Assembly: GCF_017599325.1 (NCBI RefSeq)
Contig: NZ_JAGFVM010000041.1
Span: forward strand, 1-62,467
Length of the DNA stretch: 62,467 nucleotides
Direction of reading: 5' to 3'
DNA from: Marinilactibacillus kalidii
Lineage (GTDB): Bacteria > Bacillota > Bacilli > Lactobacillales > Carnobacteriaceae_A
Shown: piece by piece, positions 7,690 through 17,164 of the stretch
Layout of the letters: the number at the start of each line of letters is the position of its first letter
Position numbering within the stretch: the stretch's first letter is position 1
The notes under the pieces: model-generated
Told to the model about the DNA's origin: nothing
Databases searched by the model: none
What the model saw: the letters and a program-made list of their open reading frames with translations, nothing else
Translations under genes and position numbers: made by a program

Positions 7690-8886
7690 TTATAATGATT
7701 GATCTGAGGCTCTCATATTGATTGTTGTTTTTTCTAATGATCCATCTCTGTAGTATTCTACTTCGACATCATCACCGACTTTTGTGCTGTAAATTTGTTT
7801 TCTCAATTCTACGCCACTTGTTACGTCAACACCATTGAATTTAACAACGATATCGTTTTGAGCAAGTCCAGCTGCTTCCGCCGCACTACCGCTGTTTACT
7901 TCAGCGATCACGACACCACCAGTCAAATCTTTTGGAACGTTCAATACAGCATCTTGTTGCTGTTGAGAAATCATTGCAAGATCGACCATTCCAATACCTA
8001 ATATCGGACGAGTGATTTCTCCTGATTTTTCTAATTGGTTGATAATATCAACGGCATCATTACTTGGAATAGCAAAACCCATTCCTTCTACTGTTGATGT
8101 AGAGATTTTCATTGAATTGATCCCAATGACTTGTCCTGCAATGTTAACTAGTGGGCCACCTGAGTTCCCTGGATTGATCGCTGCATCTGTTTGAATAGCG
8201 GTCATTTCCCAGTCGTATGTTCCATCACCATCTGTGTCTACTGGCACAGCACGATTAACAGCGGATACGATGCCGGAAGTTACAGAAGAAGCGAAATCTG
8301 TTCCTAACGGAGAACCAATGGCAACAGCAGGTTCACCTACTTTAAGGTTATCTGAATCACCGAATTCTGCTACAGCATCAATATCATCTGAACTAATCGA
8401 TAGAACCGCCAAATCTGTCCATACATCGGCTCCAATTACTTCTGCTTGTACACGTGTGCCATCTTTCAAGAGTACGTCTACTGCATCAGAACCATCGATA
8501 ACATGGTTATTCGTGAATACATAGGCTTTATTGCCATCTACCTTATAGATAGCTCCACTACCTGTTCCAACGGTTTGAAGATCATCTTCTCCAGGTGCTT
8601 CATCCGATTTTGTCCCACCGTACCATCCGTACGGGTTTTCTGCAGCTTGCTGCAAGTTGATGACTGAAACAACTGCATCATCGATCGCACTTACAGCGTC
8701 TGTAACACCTGAAGATACGTCTACTCTCTGCTCTGAGACCGTGACGTCGCCTTCTTCATTTACATTACCTGTTTGATCTTCAACCGCTGCGTCATCACTT
8801 TGACCTTGGTCCATTGCATCGCACCCGACGAGTAATGTGGAAGTCAATCCAATGACCATTAGTGATTTTATATTTATTTTAGACAT
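7690..8886 (-). CDS. htrA: HtrA/DegP-type serine protease with lipoprotein signal
   Basis: 398 residues. The trypsin-like domain shows the full triad: His128 (NNHVID), Asp158 (WTDLAVL), Ser242 (GNSGGPL). A PDZ domain follows at about 295-390 (GVVIAEVNSGSAAEAAGL...NDIV). It degrades or refolds damaged exported proteins. The N-terminus ends in LLVG-Cys22, a lipobox, followed by an acidic, Asn/Gln-rich linker. HtrA proteins of Lactobacillales usually have an uncleaved transmembrane anchor, so a lipid anchor would be a real variation. Its place beside rlmH matches streptococcal and lactobacillar gene order. It has its own terminator and is preceded by GAGAGGAA. Confidence 0.93.
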   Translation of the reverse strand: MSKINIKSLMVIGLTSTLLVGCDAMDQGQSDDAAVEDQTGNVNEEGDVTVSEQRVDVSSGVTDAVSAIDDAVVSVINLQQAAENPYGWYGGTKSDEAPGEDDLQTVGTGSGAIYKVDGNKAYVFTNNHVIDGSDAVDVLLKDGTRVQAEVIGADVWTDLAVLSISSDDIDAVAEFGDSDNLKVGEPAVAIGSPLGTDFASSVTSGIVSAVNRAVPVDTDGDGTYDWEMTAIQTDAAINPGNSGGPLVNIAGQVIGINSMKISTSTVEGMGFAIPSNDAVDIINQLEKSGEITRPILGIGMVDLAMISQQQQDAVLNVPKDLTGGVVIAEVNSGSAAEAAGLAQNDIVVKFNGVDVTSGVELRKQIYSTKVGDDVEVEYYRDGSLEKTTINMRASDQSL

Positions 8887-9129
8887 ATTATTCTTCCTCT
8901 CTTCAACGTTTCTTGCTTTCCTAATGATTGTACAATTTACTTTTGAATTTTATTTGAATTAATATCGATTAAATCCCTCTATGACAAGCGTATTTTATCA
9001 TAACTTGTGAAGAATCTATATTTTTTCGACTTTATTGGTACAAATCAAAACAAAAAGTCAGTCCATTGTCGGCTGAAGAACACCGATAGGCACTGACTTT
9101 TCGTTTTAGCTATTCTTTAAAATTTCGAC
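8887..9129. other. htrA-gdhA intergenic region
   Basis: Holds the htrA upstream region (AT-rich, no clear WalR-type TGT(A/T)A direct repeat seen) and the gdhA terminator. No small ORF with a ribosome-binding site was found. Confidence 0.5.
9052..9101 (-). terminator. Terminator of gdhA
   Basis: Arms AAAAGTCAGT (9053-9062) and ACTGACTTTT (9092-9101), with inner pairing TGTCGG/CCGATA and a T-rich tail on the minus strand. Confidence 0.75.
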
Positions 9130-10518
9130 TTAAACAAGTCCTTGCGATAGCATTGTTTGAGCAACCCGATCAAATCCGGCGATGTTCGCACCAGCCATTA
9201 GATTGTCTTTTTCAGCGTATTTTTCCGCTGTTTCACTACATGATTTATAGATATTTTCCATAATGGATTTCAATTCATTGTCCACACGTTCAAAGGACCA
9301 TGCTAATCTAGCAGAGTTTTGAGCCATTTCAAGTGCTGAAACGGCTACACCGCCTGCATTCGCTGCTTTTCCTGGACAGTGCAATACACTGTGTTCGTGA
9401 TAAACATCGATTGCATCTTTGCTTGAAGGCATATTTGCGCCTTCTGCAACGATTTTCACACCCGCTTCTACCATCTTACTCGCTAGATCTGCATCAATTT
9501 CATTTTGGGTCGCACAAGGTAGTGCGATATCGTAAGCCTCAGAAAGTGACCAGACTGATTTTCCTTCGACATATGTCGCATTTGGATGTTTGTCCACATA
9601 TTCTTTGATTCTCGCACGACGAACTTCTTTGATCTCTTGTACTAGTGCTAAATCAATGCCTTCTGGGTCATAAATATAGCCAGACGAATCCGAACAAGTT
9701 AAGACTGTTGCACCTAACGCTTGTGCTTTTTGAATTGCATAGATCGATACATTTCCGCTGCCGGAAACCACGACTTTCTTATCTTGGAATGAATCATTTC
9801 TGTCTTCAAGCGCATTCTGTACGAAGTAAACGAGACCATATCCTGTGGCTTCTGTTCTGGCTAAACTTCCCCAAGAACTGACCGGTTTTCCTGTTAACAC
9901 ACCAGCAGCAAATCCATTCAATCGTTTGTATTGACCGAACAAGAAGCCGATTTCTCTTCCGCCTACACCGATATCTCCTGCGGGCACATCAATATCTGGT
10001 CCAATATGTTTTTGGAATTCTGTCATGAAGCTTTGTGTAAATCGCATCACTTCTGCATCTGTTTTCCCTTTTGGATCAAAATCACTTCCGCCTTTTCCCC
10101 CACCGATTGGTAGACCTGTCAGACTATTTTTGAAAATTTGTTCGAATCCTAAGAATCGAACGATACTTTCATTCGTTGTCGGGTGAAAACGTAGTCCACC
10201 TTTATATGGTCCGATAGCCGAGTTGTATTGCACTCTAAATGCACGGTTAACTTGCCATTTCCCCTCGTCATCTTGCCAAGGTACACGAAATTGAATCAGT
10301 CTCTCGGGTTCCACAATCAAAGAAAGCAGATTTTTTTCTTCGATCTCTGGATGCTCATTTAAATACGGTTCAAGTGTTGGTAGAAACTCATCTATCGCTT
10401 GGATAAATTCTTCTTTTCCAGCATGCTTTGCTTTTGTTTCGCTTAATACTTGATCAATGTAGGCTTTTGCAGTCAAATGATTCACGTCCCTTTTAGGTTT
10501 TAAAATGCTTTTCATCAT
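9130..10518 (-). CDS. gdhA: NADP-type glutamate dehydrogenase
   Basis: Hexameric-class glutamate dehydrogenase that makes glutamate from 2-oxoglutarate and ammonia. Visible blocks: RVQYNSAIGPYKGGLRFHPT (substrate and fold signature), LPIGGGKGGSDFDPKG with the catalytic-type Lys, PAGDIGVGGREIGFLFGQYKR, and the dinucleotide block VVVSGSGNVS. The annotated ATG at 10518 gives 462 residues but has no Shine-Dalgarno. A TTG at 10476 gives 448 residues, the usual length, and has AAAAGGG about a dozen bases upstream. A TATAAT lies very close to the ATG, which also favours the TTG start. The gene sits between htrA and the wal operon and appears monocistronic. Confidence 0.94.
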   Translation of the reverse strand: MMKSILKPKRDVNHLTAKAYIDQVLSETKAKHAGKEEFIQAIDEFLPTLEPYLNEHPEIEEKNLLSLIVEPERLIQFRVPWQDDEGKWQVNRAFRVQYNSAIGPYKGGLRFHPTTNESIVRFLGFEQIFKNSLTGLPIGGGKGGSDFDPKGKTDAEVMRFTQSFMTEFQKHIGPDIDVPAGDIGVGGREIGFLFGQYKRLNGFAAGVLTGKPVSSWGSLARTEATGYGLVYFVQNALEDRNDSFQDKKVVVSGSGNVSIYAIQKAQALGATVLTCSDSSGYIYDPEGIDLALVQEIKEVRRARIKEYVDKHPNATYVEGKSVWSLSEAYDIALPCATQNEIDADLASKMVEAGVKIVAEGANMPSSKDAIDVYHEHSVLHCPGKAANAGGVAVSALEMAQNSARLAWSFERVDNELKSIMENIYKSCSETAEKYAEKDNLMAGANIAGFDRVAQTMLSQGLV

Positions 10519-10570
10519 TCTATCATAATTATCCGATTATAAGAAGGTTTTCCTTAATCAAATCCTCATA

Positions 10571-10613
10571 AAAAAGATATGAACCTTTCCCTACTGGAAT
10601 GGCTCATATCTTT
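10571..10613 (-). terminator. Terminator of the wal operon
   Basis: Arms AAAGATATGA and TCATATCTTT (10573-10582 and 10604-10613), with a T-run on the minus strand, just after walJ. Confidence 0.75.
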
Positions 10614-10628
10614 GATTGGTCTAACTAT

Positions 10629-11441
10629 TTATAGCGTAAATAAAGGAGAAGCTTCTGCCGGATCTGTATCGAACAAAGTATATTTATGATTCACACCAGT
10701 TCCTTTTTGCATCAATATCTCTTCTACTGTAGAGTACGCAATTTCTTTTAGATTATTTTCTTTGCTCAAATGACCAAGATAAACACGCTCTGTGTTATCC
10801 CCAATAATCTCAGCAAGGGCGAGTGCACCATCTTCATTTGAAAGGTGTCCTTTGTCTCCAAGAATTCTCTGTTTCAGAGACCACGGGTAACGACCCATTC
10901 TCAACATGCCCAAATCGTGATTACTTTCGAACAGATAGGCGTTCGCATCTCTGATATTTTCACGCATACGATCATTTACATAGCCCGTATCTGTCAACAT
11001 CACAAATCGTTTATTGTCTTTTTGGAAGGTATAAAATTGTGGATCTACTGCATCATGAGAAACGCCAAAACTGGAAACATCAATGTTACCAATCGTCATT
11101 GTTTTATCTAGATCGAATTGATGTTTCTGTTCTAAGTTGATTTTTCCTAATTTTGATTCCATGGCTGTCCAAGTGTTTTTATTTGCGTAAACGTCTAAAC
11201 CATATTTACGTGCCATGATCCCTACGCCTTTGATGTGATCACTATGTTCATGTGTAACCAAGATAGCATCTAAATCTTCTGGTCGGCGATCGATTTGTTG
11301 TAGTAATTCAGTCGCTTTTTTTCCACTGAATCCACAATCAACTAATAGTTTTACTTTATCTGATTCGATATAAGTGATATTGCCTGTACTCCCACTAGCT
11401 AATATACTTATGTTCAGTCCAGATACTTCAGATTCTAACAT
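10629..11441 (-). CDS. walJ: WalJ/VicX metallo-beta-lactamase-fold hydrolase
   Basis: 270 residues, ATG start preceded by GGAGAGG. The metal-binding signature THEHSDH lies near residue 63; SILASGSTGNITYIE and LVDCGFSGKK mark the first strands. YycJ/WalJ/VicX proteins are MBL-fold proteins, probably exonucleases, linked to cell division and DNA repair. It is the last gene of the wal operon. A weak hairpin (AAGAAG...CTTCTT, 11513-11536) lies between it and walI and may reduce its expression. Confidence 0.93.
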   Translation of the reverse strand: MLESEVSGLNISILASGSTGNITYIESDKVKLLVDCGFSGKKATELLQQIDRRPEDLDAILVTHEHSDHIKGVGIMARKYGLDVYANKNTWTAMESKLGKINLEQKHQFDLDKTMTIGNIDVSSFGVSHDAVDPQFYTFQKDNKRFVMLTDTGYVNDRMRENIRDANAYLFESNHDLGMLRMGRYPWSLKQRILGDKGHLSNEDGALALAEIIGDNTERVYLGHLSKENNLKEIAYSTVEEILMQKGTGVNHKYTLFDTDPAEASPLFTL

Positions 11442-11553
11442 TAAAAAAATCCTCTCCGGTACTTGATCATTGTCTATCTTACAATAAATAACCTACCTAA
11501 ACAAGAAGCCGCCTAAACAAAGTTAGACGACTTCTTGAAGTGTGCAAGTAGGT

Positions 11554-12453
11554 TTAATTGTTCTCTGATTCTGTTGGTTCCGTCGGTTCGGCATCATAAT
11601 CGAGCTTCTCTTGATCCGTTTCTGGGATGATTGATGCATCTGTAGGTTCTGAGACGAGTGTCTTATCTTTCGCGTTCACTCTAAATACCTTGCTCTGACC
11701 ACTCTCTGTTACAGGAATCAACCACACAGGGCCATACATACTAAGGTCTTCTAAATCCAGTGTTCGATGGTACGTTAGAATAGGTTTTGATACTTTAGCA
11801 TTTGAACTTAACTGATTATTTTGGAACAAAAATTCTACGGCCTCACGGGCAGAGATGATCTCAATGGGGTCTCCTTGTCTTTGCATTGGTCCAGCATACG
11901 TCTGCTGGTAAGAGATAATACTGCCGTCGCTCTGACCGTAAAGGAAGGAGATCTCTGATGTGCCATCACCCACTGGCGTCTTTTCAACCATCTGACTAAA
12001 GATAAATCGATTTTCTGATGAATCATATCTTAAAAATGCATACTGATCACCAAACAAGATGGACGGGCTATTCACAAATGCCTCTAATTTTGCGATTTGT
12101 TCAGCTGTAACCTCTTCGTTGGGATCACCTTCTAATGTGATCTCTTCTGACAAAATACTCGTATATAACGTTCCCTCATCATTAATGGAACCTGCTTGAT
12201 TCTCGAGCGTATTCATATTGTTTTCGATCAATGTATTCGTGTTGGCTTGCATGTAATAAACTTCTTGCTTCTCTTCTGAGAGATCTCCTGGAATTTGAAT
12301 GTCTCTCTTTCGCATTTCCCTGATAATATTGATCGTCTCTGTAGGAGAATCAGCAGACTGTATACCTGCTCGATTGATATAGCTGATGAGTAAATAGACG
12401 TTCAGAAAAACAAAGGCCAATAGAAAAATATTTTCGATTTTTTTAAAGTCCAT
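11554..12453 (-). CDS. walI: WalI/YycI, membrane regulator of WalK
   Basis: 299 residues with one N-terminal membrane helix (about 8-26: IFLLAFVFLNVYLLISYI) and an extracellular YycI domain. With WalH it binds the transmembrane part of WalK and tunes its activity. The start overlaps the end of walH by 11 bases, with GGGGGA upstream, indicating translational coupling. The C-terminus is acidic and Pro/Thr-rich (PTEPTESENN). Confidence 0.93.
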   Translation of the reverse strand: MDFKKIENIFLLAFVFLNVYLLISYINRAGIQSADSPTETINIIREMRKRDIQIPGDLSEEKQEVYYMQANTNTLIENNMNTLENQAGSINDEGTLYTSILSEEITLEGDPNEEVTAEQIAKLEAFVNSPSILFGDQYAFLRYDSSENRFIFSQMVEKTPVGDGTSEISFLYGQSDGSIISYQQTYAGPMQRQGDPIEIISAREAVEFLFQNNQLSSNAKVSKPILTYHRTLDLEDLSMYGPVWLIPVTESGQSKVFRVNAKDKTLVSEPTDASIIPETDQEKLDYDAEPTEPTESENN

Positions 12454-13756
12454 TAAATTCTTCCCCCTGCAGTTCTATATAACGATCAGCGTCATACCAT
12501 TGACTATCACCAACGAGCTTAACATACCAAGCTGGTTCATAGTTGATCAAGCGAGGCTCTTCCTCATTCTCTTTCCATGTAAGACCAATCTCTAAATCTT
12601 CTATTTTTGAGGCTTCTACCCCTATTGCTTTGAGTCTAGAAACAAGTTCCTGACCACTCTCAAGTTTCTTTTCAGTAAATTCATCTGAAGTAATCGGTGT
12701 TTGAATAATTCGTAAAGGAACTTGTAGTTTCTTTACACCCGCTTTGACGTAAGTAACGAGCGTCGTCGTTTCATATTGCTCTGGACTAAATACTGGGAGG
12801 CCTTCTAGATATCGCTGAAATGTTGCTTCATGCGTTTCAGGATCGTAGGCTTGATATTGAGATTTTTCTGTCCAATTTTCTACTCTGTTTAGTTCTTCAA
12901 AACTGCCTGACAGTCGCTCACTTAATGTTATCTCATCAAGATTTGTTCGCTCACTGAAATAGGTCAATACATGTAACTTGTCATTGATCGTAACTTCTTG
13001 CGTGTAATCGTAGTATCGCCATTCTTCACTGTTATTGGCAGGATCGCTGAATGGGGTGTCTACAAAGAACATATTCGTATATAGACTATTCGGCAGACTT
13101 TCCACAAGATAATTGCGATATGGAACCGTAACGGCTTCTTTTGGTACATAGACAATTTGACCCAAGTCTAAGGCTTCTGCTGGTGTGTAGGCGATCTCTT
13201 CTGAATCTCTAAACGCTTCAATCACATCATTCGTGATCGTTACATCTTGGATTCCGTAAACGATCTCCTCATTCATATTGTAAAACAGCACCCAATTTGG
13301 TTCGTTCAAATTGAATAGTACGCGACTAAAGGTTCGATCTTCATAATCTGATGGTAGATCTTCGAAACCATTTTCGAAAAGACCGAACGGAATTTGCGCA
13401 TTAAACACGAATTCTACCCAATCATCTCCCTGCAAAAGCTGTTGGTAATTTGCTTTGGTAAACGGTTCTGGTGATTCTACCCCTCTAAACGTCATATTAG
13501 CGTAGCTCGTGTTAATCAGCGCTTCAGCTTCTGCCATTGAAGCGATTTGAGGATCTGAAAAGGCCTCGTGTAAGACAACTTGGTTGGGCGAGAAAACTTC
13601 TGATAAAGTCCGATCAATCAATACGGGTGCTTGCGTATTTCCTGAAGAAGAAGAAGTGTTAGATTGCGTTCCAGTCAATATTAAATTGTAGCTTAAAAAT
13701 AAGCTCAAGATGATCAGAAAAGTCAATAGTGCATGTTTCATATGTGTCCATGTCAT
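12443..13756 (-). CDS. walH: WalH/YycH, membrane regulator of WalK
   Basis: 437 residues from the ATG at 13756, which overlaps the walK stop as ATGA and has GGAGGAG seven bases upstream; the GTG two codons earlier is less well placed. A single N-terminal helix (ALLTFLIILSLFLSYNLIL) anchors a large extracellular YycH domain. It works with WalI in a complex with WalK, restraining the kinase in Bacillus subtilis. The coupled overlaps with both neighbours show that the complex is made in step. Confidence 0.93.
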   Translation of the reverse strand: MTWTHMKHALLTFLIILSLFLSYNLILTGTQSNTSSSSGNTQAPVLIDRTLSEVFSPNQVVLHEAFSDPQIASMAEAEALINTSYANMTFRGVESPEPFTKANYQQLLQGDDWVEFVFNAQIPFGLFENGFEDLPSDYEDRTFSRVLFNLNEPNWVLFYNMNEEIVYGIQDVTITNDVIEAFRDSEEIAYTPAEALDLGQIVYVPKEAVTVPYRNYLVESLPNSLYTNMFFVDTPFSDPANNSEEWRYYDYTQEVTINDKLHVLTYFSERTNLDEITLSERLSGSFEELNRVENWTEKSQYQAYDPETHEATFQRYLEGLPVFSPEQYETTTLVTYVKAGVKKLQVPLRIIQTPITSDEFTEKKLESGQELVSRLKAIGVEASKIEDLEIGLTWKENEEEPRLINYEPAWYVKLVGDSQWYDADRYIELQGEEFNGL

Positions 13757-15609
13757 GCCCACTCCTCCTCCTCAAACGGGATATAAGGAAGGGACAAGTA
13801 AAATGTCGTACCTTTACCTTCCGTGCTTTCTGCCCAGATGCGACCACCATGTTGTTCGACCACTTCTTTGGAGATGGCAAGTCCTAGCCCACTACCGCCC
13901 ATTGCGCGCGAGCGTGCCCGATCCACACGGTAAAATCTAGAGAAGATTTTGACCAAATCGTTCTTGGGAATGCCCATGCCTTGGTCAGTAATACTGATGA
14001 TCACAGATTGATCCGTTTGGCGCATGCTCCCAGTGATCACCCCACCATCTGGTGAGTATTTCAGTGCATTATTCATGATATTATCTAATACTTGAATCAT
14101 ACGGTCTGTATCCATTTCAACGAATACAGGCTCCGCTAACAGATTGCGTTCAATACGATAATGCTTTCCTTCATATTCAGTCGAATGGATCAGCATATCG
14201 AAGCGATTCAGCACATGATCTAGTAATTCTGTTAAATCTACCAACTCTACTTCTAATTCACTCTTACCCGAATCGATTCTAGATAAGTGTAGCAAATCTT
14301 GGATCATTCGGATCATTCGGTCTGTTTCATTTTGTGTGACTTCTAAAAATCTTGGTGCGAGCTCTGGATCTTCCCAGGCACCATCCGCTAAAGCTTCAAT
14401 ATAACTTCTCATACTTGTTAGTGGTGTTCTTAATTCGTGCGATACATTCGATACAAATTGTTTTCGTTCTTCTTCTATCTTTTCTTGCTCTGTGACGTCA
14501 TGCAATACGCAGACGATTCCGCTGATAAAGCCTGTTTCTCTTTGAATCAGTGAAAAAGAAGCTCGTAAGATCGTCGGTACGCCGTCACTATAAGCATCGA
14601 TTAAGATATCTTCTTGTTCTTCTAATAAACGTCTGAGTGTCAGCTCTGTTTCCACACCTAAAATTTTCAATAAATTCTTCCCATTGACTTCTTCGCCAGA
14701 AACTTCTAGCATCGTTTCTGCCATGTTATTGACAATCACGATCTTCCCTCTACGGTCTGTCGCAATAACACCATCCGTCATATGCGTAAGTACGCTATCC
14801 AATCGACGCCGTTCTGAGTCTATGGACTCTTGTGCCTCTGCAACTTCGTCAGAAAGTTCATTGATTAAAAAGGCCAGCTCTCCCAGTTCATCGTCACCAT
14901 AAACAGTCAGCATGCCGGAGTAATCTCCCTCTGCGATTGCGCGCGTTTGAATCTGCATCTCTTTGATCGGTTTCGTGATGGCTCTAGCAACAAGATTAGC
15001 TAAAATCAGTGATAGAATAATAGCTACCGTTGACGAGCCTAAAAATGTGGTTGTAATATCAGACACTTGTCGATAAACAGTCTCGATATTACTTTCCAAT
15101 ATAATCACGCCAAGAAATTCCTCTGGATTTGTACTGGAATAGACCGGTTCAACAATTTTCCATATCCTCGTTTGAGAAGTTTGATCGAGATCTTGCTTCG
15201 CAAGTGTTGATTCAGACAGTTGTGCTTGTTCGATATCTGCATCGTTAGAAATTTGACCAATCATATTCTGTTGCGTACTATCACTGATACCTAAAATGAC
15301 TTTACTCGGACTAACCACTTGGAGTTCAGTGATATTGTTTCCAGAAAATTCCATCAATAAACGATTGATTTCTTCTCTAGAATCGGTTGTTTCGTCCTGA
15401 TTTTGATCACTTTCCAAAAGTGGCAAAATGGTACTCTTAAGAAAGGCCATCTGTGTCTGACGGTCATTGGTAAAATTTTCAACTAAACGGCGTTCCATAG
15501 CCGTAACAAAATTCGCCCCGATAATCTGCAGGGCGAATACAAGTAAAATAACAATGATAAAGACGATCTTTGTATTGATAGACTGATAAAAACGAATCTT
15601 TTTTTTCAT
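13753..15609 (-). CDS. walK: WalK/VicK cell-wall sensor histidine kinase
   Basis: 618 residues. Two membrane helices (about 13-31 and 187-208) frame an extracellular sensing domain of about 150 residues, followed by HAMP (209-262), PAS (about 270-375), HisKA with His391 (NVSHELRTPLTSM) and a HATPase_c domain (DQGMGIPKNDL, GGSGLGLAI). It phosphorylates WalR in response to cell-wall state. The extracellular domain is the long form found in Bacillus and enterococci, unlike the one-helix streptococcal VicK, which agrees with the presence of WalH and WalI. It is an essential system in most relatives. Confidence 0.95.
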   Translation of the reverse strand: MKKKIRFYQSINTKIVFIIVILLVFALQIIGANFVTAMERRLVENFTNDRQTQMAFLKSTILPLLESDQNQDETTDSREEINRLLMEFSGNNITELQVVSPSKVILGISDSTQQNMIGQISNDADIEQAQLSESTLAKQDLDQTSQTRIWKIVEPVYSSTNPEEFLGVIILESNIETVYRQVSDITTTFLGSSTVAIILSLILANLVARAITKPIKEMQIQTRAIAEGDYSGMLTVYGDDELGELAFLINELSDEVAEAQESIDSERRRLDSVLTHMTDGVIATDRRGKIVIVNNMAETMLEVSGEEVNGKNLLKILGVETELTLRRLLEEQEDILIDAYSDGVPTILRASFSLIQRETGFISGIVCVLHDVTEQEKIEEERKQFVSNVSHELRTPLTSMRSYIEALADGAWEDPELAPRFLEVTQNETDRMIRMIQDLLHLSRIDSGKSELEVELVDLTELLDHVLNRFDMLIHSTEYEGKHYRIERNLLAEPVFVEMDTDRMIQVLDNIMNNALKYSPDGGVITGSMRQTDQSVIISITDQGMGIPKNDLVKIFSRFYRVDRARSRAMGGSGLGLAISKEVVEQHGGRIWAESTEGKGTTFYLSLPYIPFEEEEWA

Positions 15610-15616
15610 AATAATC

Positions 15617-16330
15617 TTATTTCTCCTGTTGTTCAGGATTCCTCAAATAATAACCTACGCCTCGTCTAGTAACGAGGAAATTCGGATGACTTGGATTGTC
15701 TTCGATTTTTTCTCTTAAACGTCTGACCGTTACGTCTACTGTTCTAACGTCTCCGAAGTAATCATAACCCCAAACGGTTTCCAGTAGATGTTCTCGTGTC
15801 ATAACTTGTCCAATATGTCGCGCTAGGTAGTGAAGTAACTCAAATTCACGATGTGTTAGTTCAATCGTGCTCCCGCGTTTAGATACGATGTAAGCATCTG
15901 GATGTACCACTAAATCGCCTACTTCAATATCATTACTTTCTGGTACTTCTGGCTCAGCAGTCTGTACAGAGGATTGACGTCTCAAGTTTGCTTTTACACG
16001 TGCAACCAGTTCACGGTTAGAGAATGGTTTCGTTACATAATCATCTGCACCGAGTTCTAGTCCCAGTACTTTATCGATTTCCTGATCTTTCGCTGTTACC
16101 ATAATAATAGGAATATCATGTATTTTCCTTACTTCTCGGCAGACTTCTAGTCCGTCCATTTTCGGTAACATCAGATCTAGAACGATCAAGTCAGGTGTAT
16201 GCTCTTCTACTTTTGCTACTGCTTCTTCTCCATCATAGGCAGTAACTACTTCAAATCCTTCTTTTTCAAGGTTAAATTTAACGATATCTGAAATTGGCTT
16301 TTCATCATCAACGACTAGTATTTTTTTCAA
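15617..16330 (-). CDS. walR: WalR/VicR response regulator
   Basis: 237 residues: receiver domain with Asp52 ([11 protein letters not shown]), Lys in the KPF motif, and an OmpR-type winged helix ending in [17 protein letters not shown] and GVGYYLR. It controls cell-wall hydrolases and wall homeostasis. The start is TTG at 16330 with GAGGAGG eight bases upstream; the ATG codons nearby do not fit the frame. It is the first gene of walRKHIJ and is driven by a near-consensus promoter about 65 bases upstream. Confidence 0.96.
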   Translation of the reverse strand: MKKILVVDDEKPISDIVKFNLEKEGFEVVTAYDGEEAVAKVEEHTPDLIVLDLMLPKMDGLEVCREVRKIHDIPIIMVTAKDQEIDKVLGLELGADDYVTKPFSNRELVARVKANLRRQSSVQTAEPEVPESNDIEVGDLVVHPDAYIVSKRGSTIELTHREFELLHYLARHIGQVMTREHLLETVWGYDYFGDVRTVDVTVRRLREKIEDNPSHPNFLVTRRGVGYYLRNPEQQEK

Positions 16331-16392
16331 GTGATGCTCCTCCTCAGAAACATGTTAATAGTATCTTCTTGCGAATGCTGTAATCTAATTCA

Positions 16393-16421
16393 AGTATACA
16401 GTACCTTAGAACGTGGTTCAA
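16393..16421 (-). promoter_or_regulatory. walR operon promoter
   Basis: On the minus strand TTGAAC (16421-16416), 17 bases, TATACT (16398-16393). The leader to the walR start is about 55 bases. Confidence 0.75.
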
Positions 16422-16446
16422 TTTTTCTCAAAAATCCTGTTTCTTC

Positions 16447-16974
16447 TTATTGTTTTAAGTCGATCTCGAGAGCAACAGTTTCTCCTGCATGCGCCTCTTT
16501 TGTCGGATGTAGTGTTTGTTTCAATTCAAAAGCTTCGTCGTCTAAAACAATGACTGAAATGATCGTATTGAACCCTTTTTCTGTAATCAATTGCTCATCG
16601 AAGGCTACCAACGCATCACCTGCTTCAATGTAATCATCTTTTTTTAGCTTAGTAGAAAATCCTTCGCCATTTAGCAGTAAGGTATCAATGCCAACATGGA
16701 TCAGAATTTTCAATCCTTCTTCTGTTTCGATATAGTAAGCATGCTTTGCTTCTGCAACTTCTATCAGCTTTCCATCTATAGGCGCGACGACAAGTTGAGA
16801 AGTCGGTTTTACGGCAAACCCTTCACCAATCATTTTCTGAGCAAAGATTTCATCTGGTACCTCTTCTATCGATAATACTTCTCCATCTGAAACTGCACGT
16901 AATAATAGCTTGTGCCCTGAATCCGTCATTTCATCCATTTCAATTTCAGAATCCATCGCTCTCTCTTCTGTCAT
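16447..16974 (-). CDS. Stand-alone glucose-type PTS EIIA
   Basis: 175 residues, ATG with AAGGAGA upstream. It matches the EIIA-Glc fold: GEGFAVKPTSQLVVAPIDGK, the phosphorylated His in ILIHVGIDTLLLNGEGF, and the supporting His in AKHAYYIE. It carries phosphate from HPr to an EIIB. No EIIB/EIIC is next to it. The trehalose EIIBC encoded at 45957 has no EIIA domain of its own, so this protein is a natural candidate donor, as EIIA-Glc is in other Firmicutes. The N-terminal 25 residues are acidic and not typical of the domain. Confidence 0.88.
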   Translation of the reverse strand: MTEERAMDSEIEMDEMTDSGHKLLLRAVSDGEVLSIEEVPDEIFAQKMIGEGFAVKPTSQLVVAPIDGKLIEVAEAKHAYYIETEEGLKILIHVGIDTLLLNGEGFSTKLKKDDYIEAGDALVAFDEQLITEKGFNTIISVIVLDDEAFELKQTLHPTKEAHAGETVALEIDLKQ

Positions 16975-17164
16975 GCTTTTCTCCTTTTTATGGTTACTGT
17001 TAGATACGTAACGCTGTATGTTGCTACTATTCTAACAACTAAAGCCGTTTCAAGCAATATCTTTTAGCCATAGCTTCTGTTTGTTGCTACGAGACTGTTC
17101 GTGGTATTCTATCTATAGAGATTAGAAATGATAAAAATAGCACAATAACAAAGGAGGAACGAAG

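Noticed and set aside
8012-8667. Plus-strand ORFs opposite htrA.
   Set aside because: Shadows of the htrA frame; Ser/Thr-rich artefact composition.
13753-13880. Short minus-strand ORF overlapping the walK-walH junction.
   Set aside because: It is in another frame of the well-supported walK and walH genes and has no start signal of its own.
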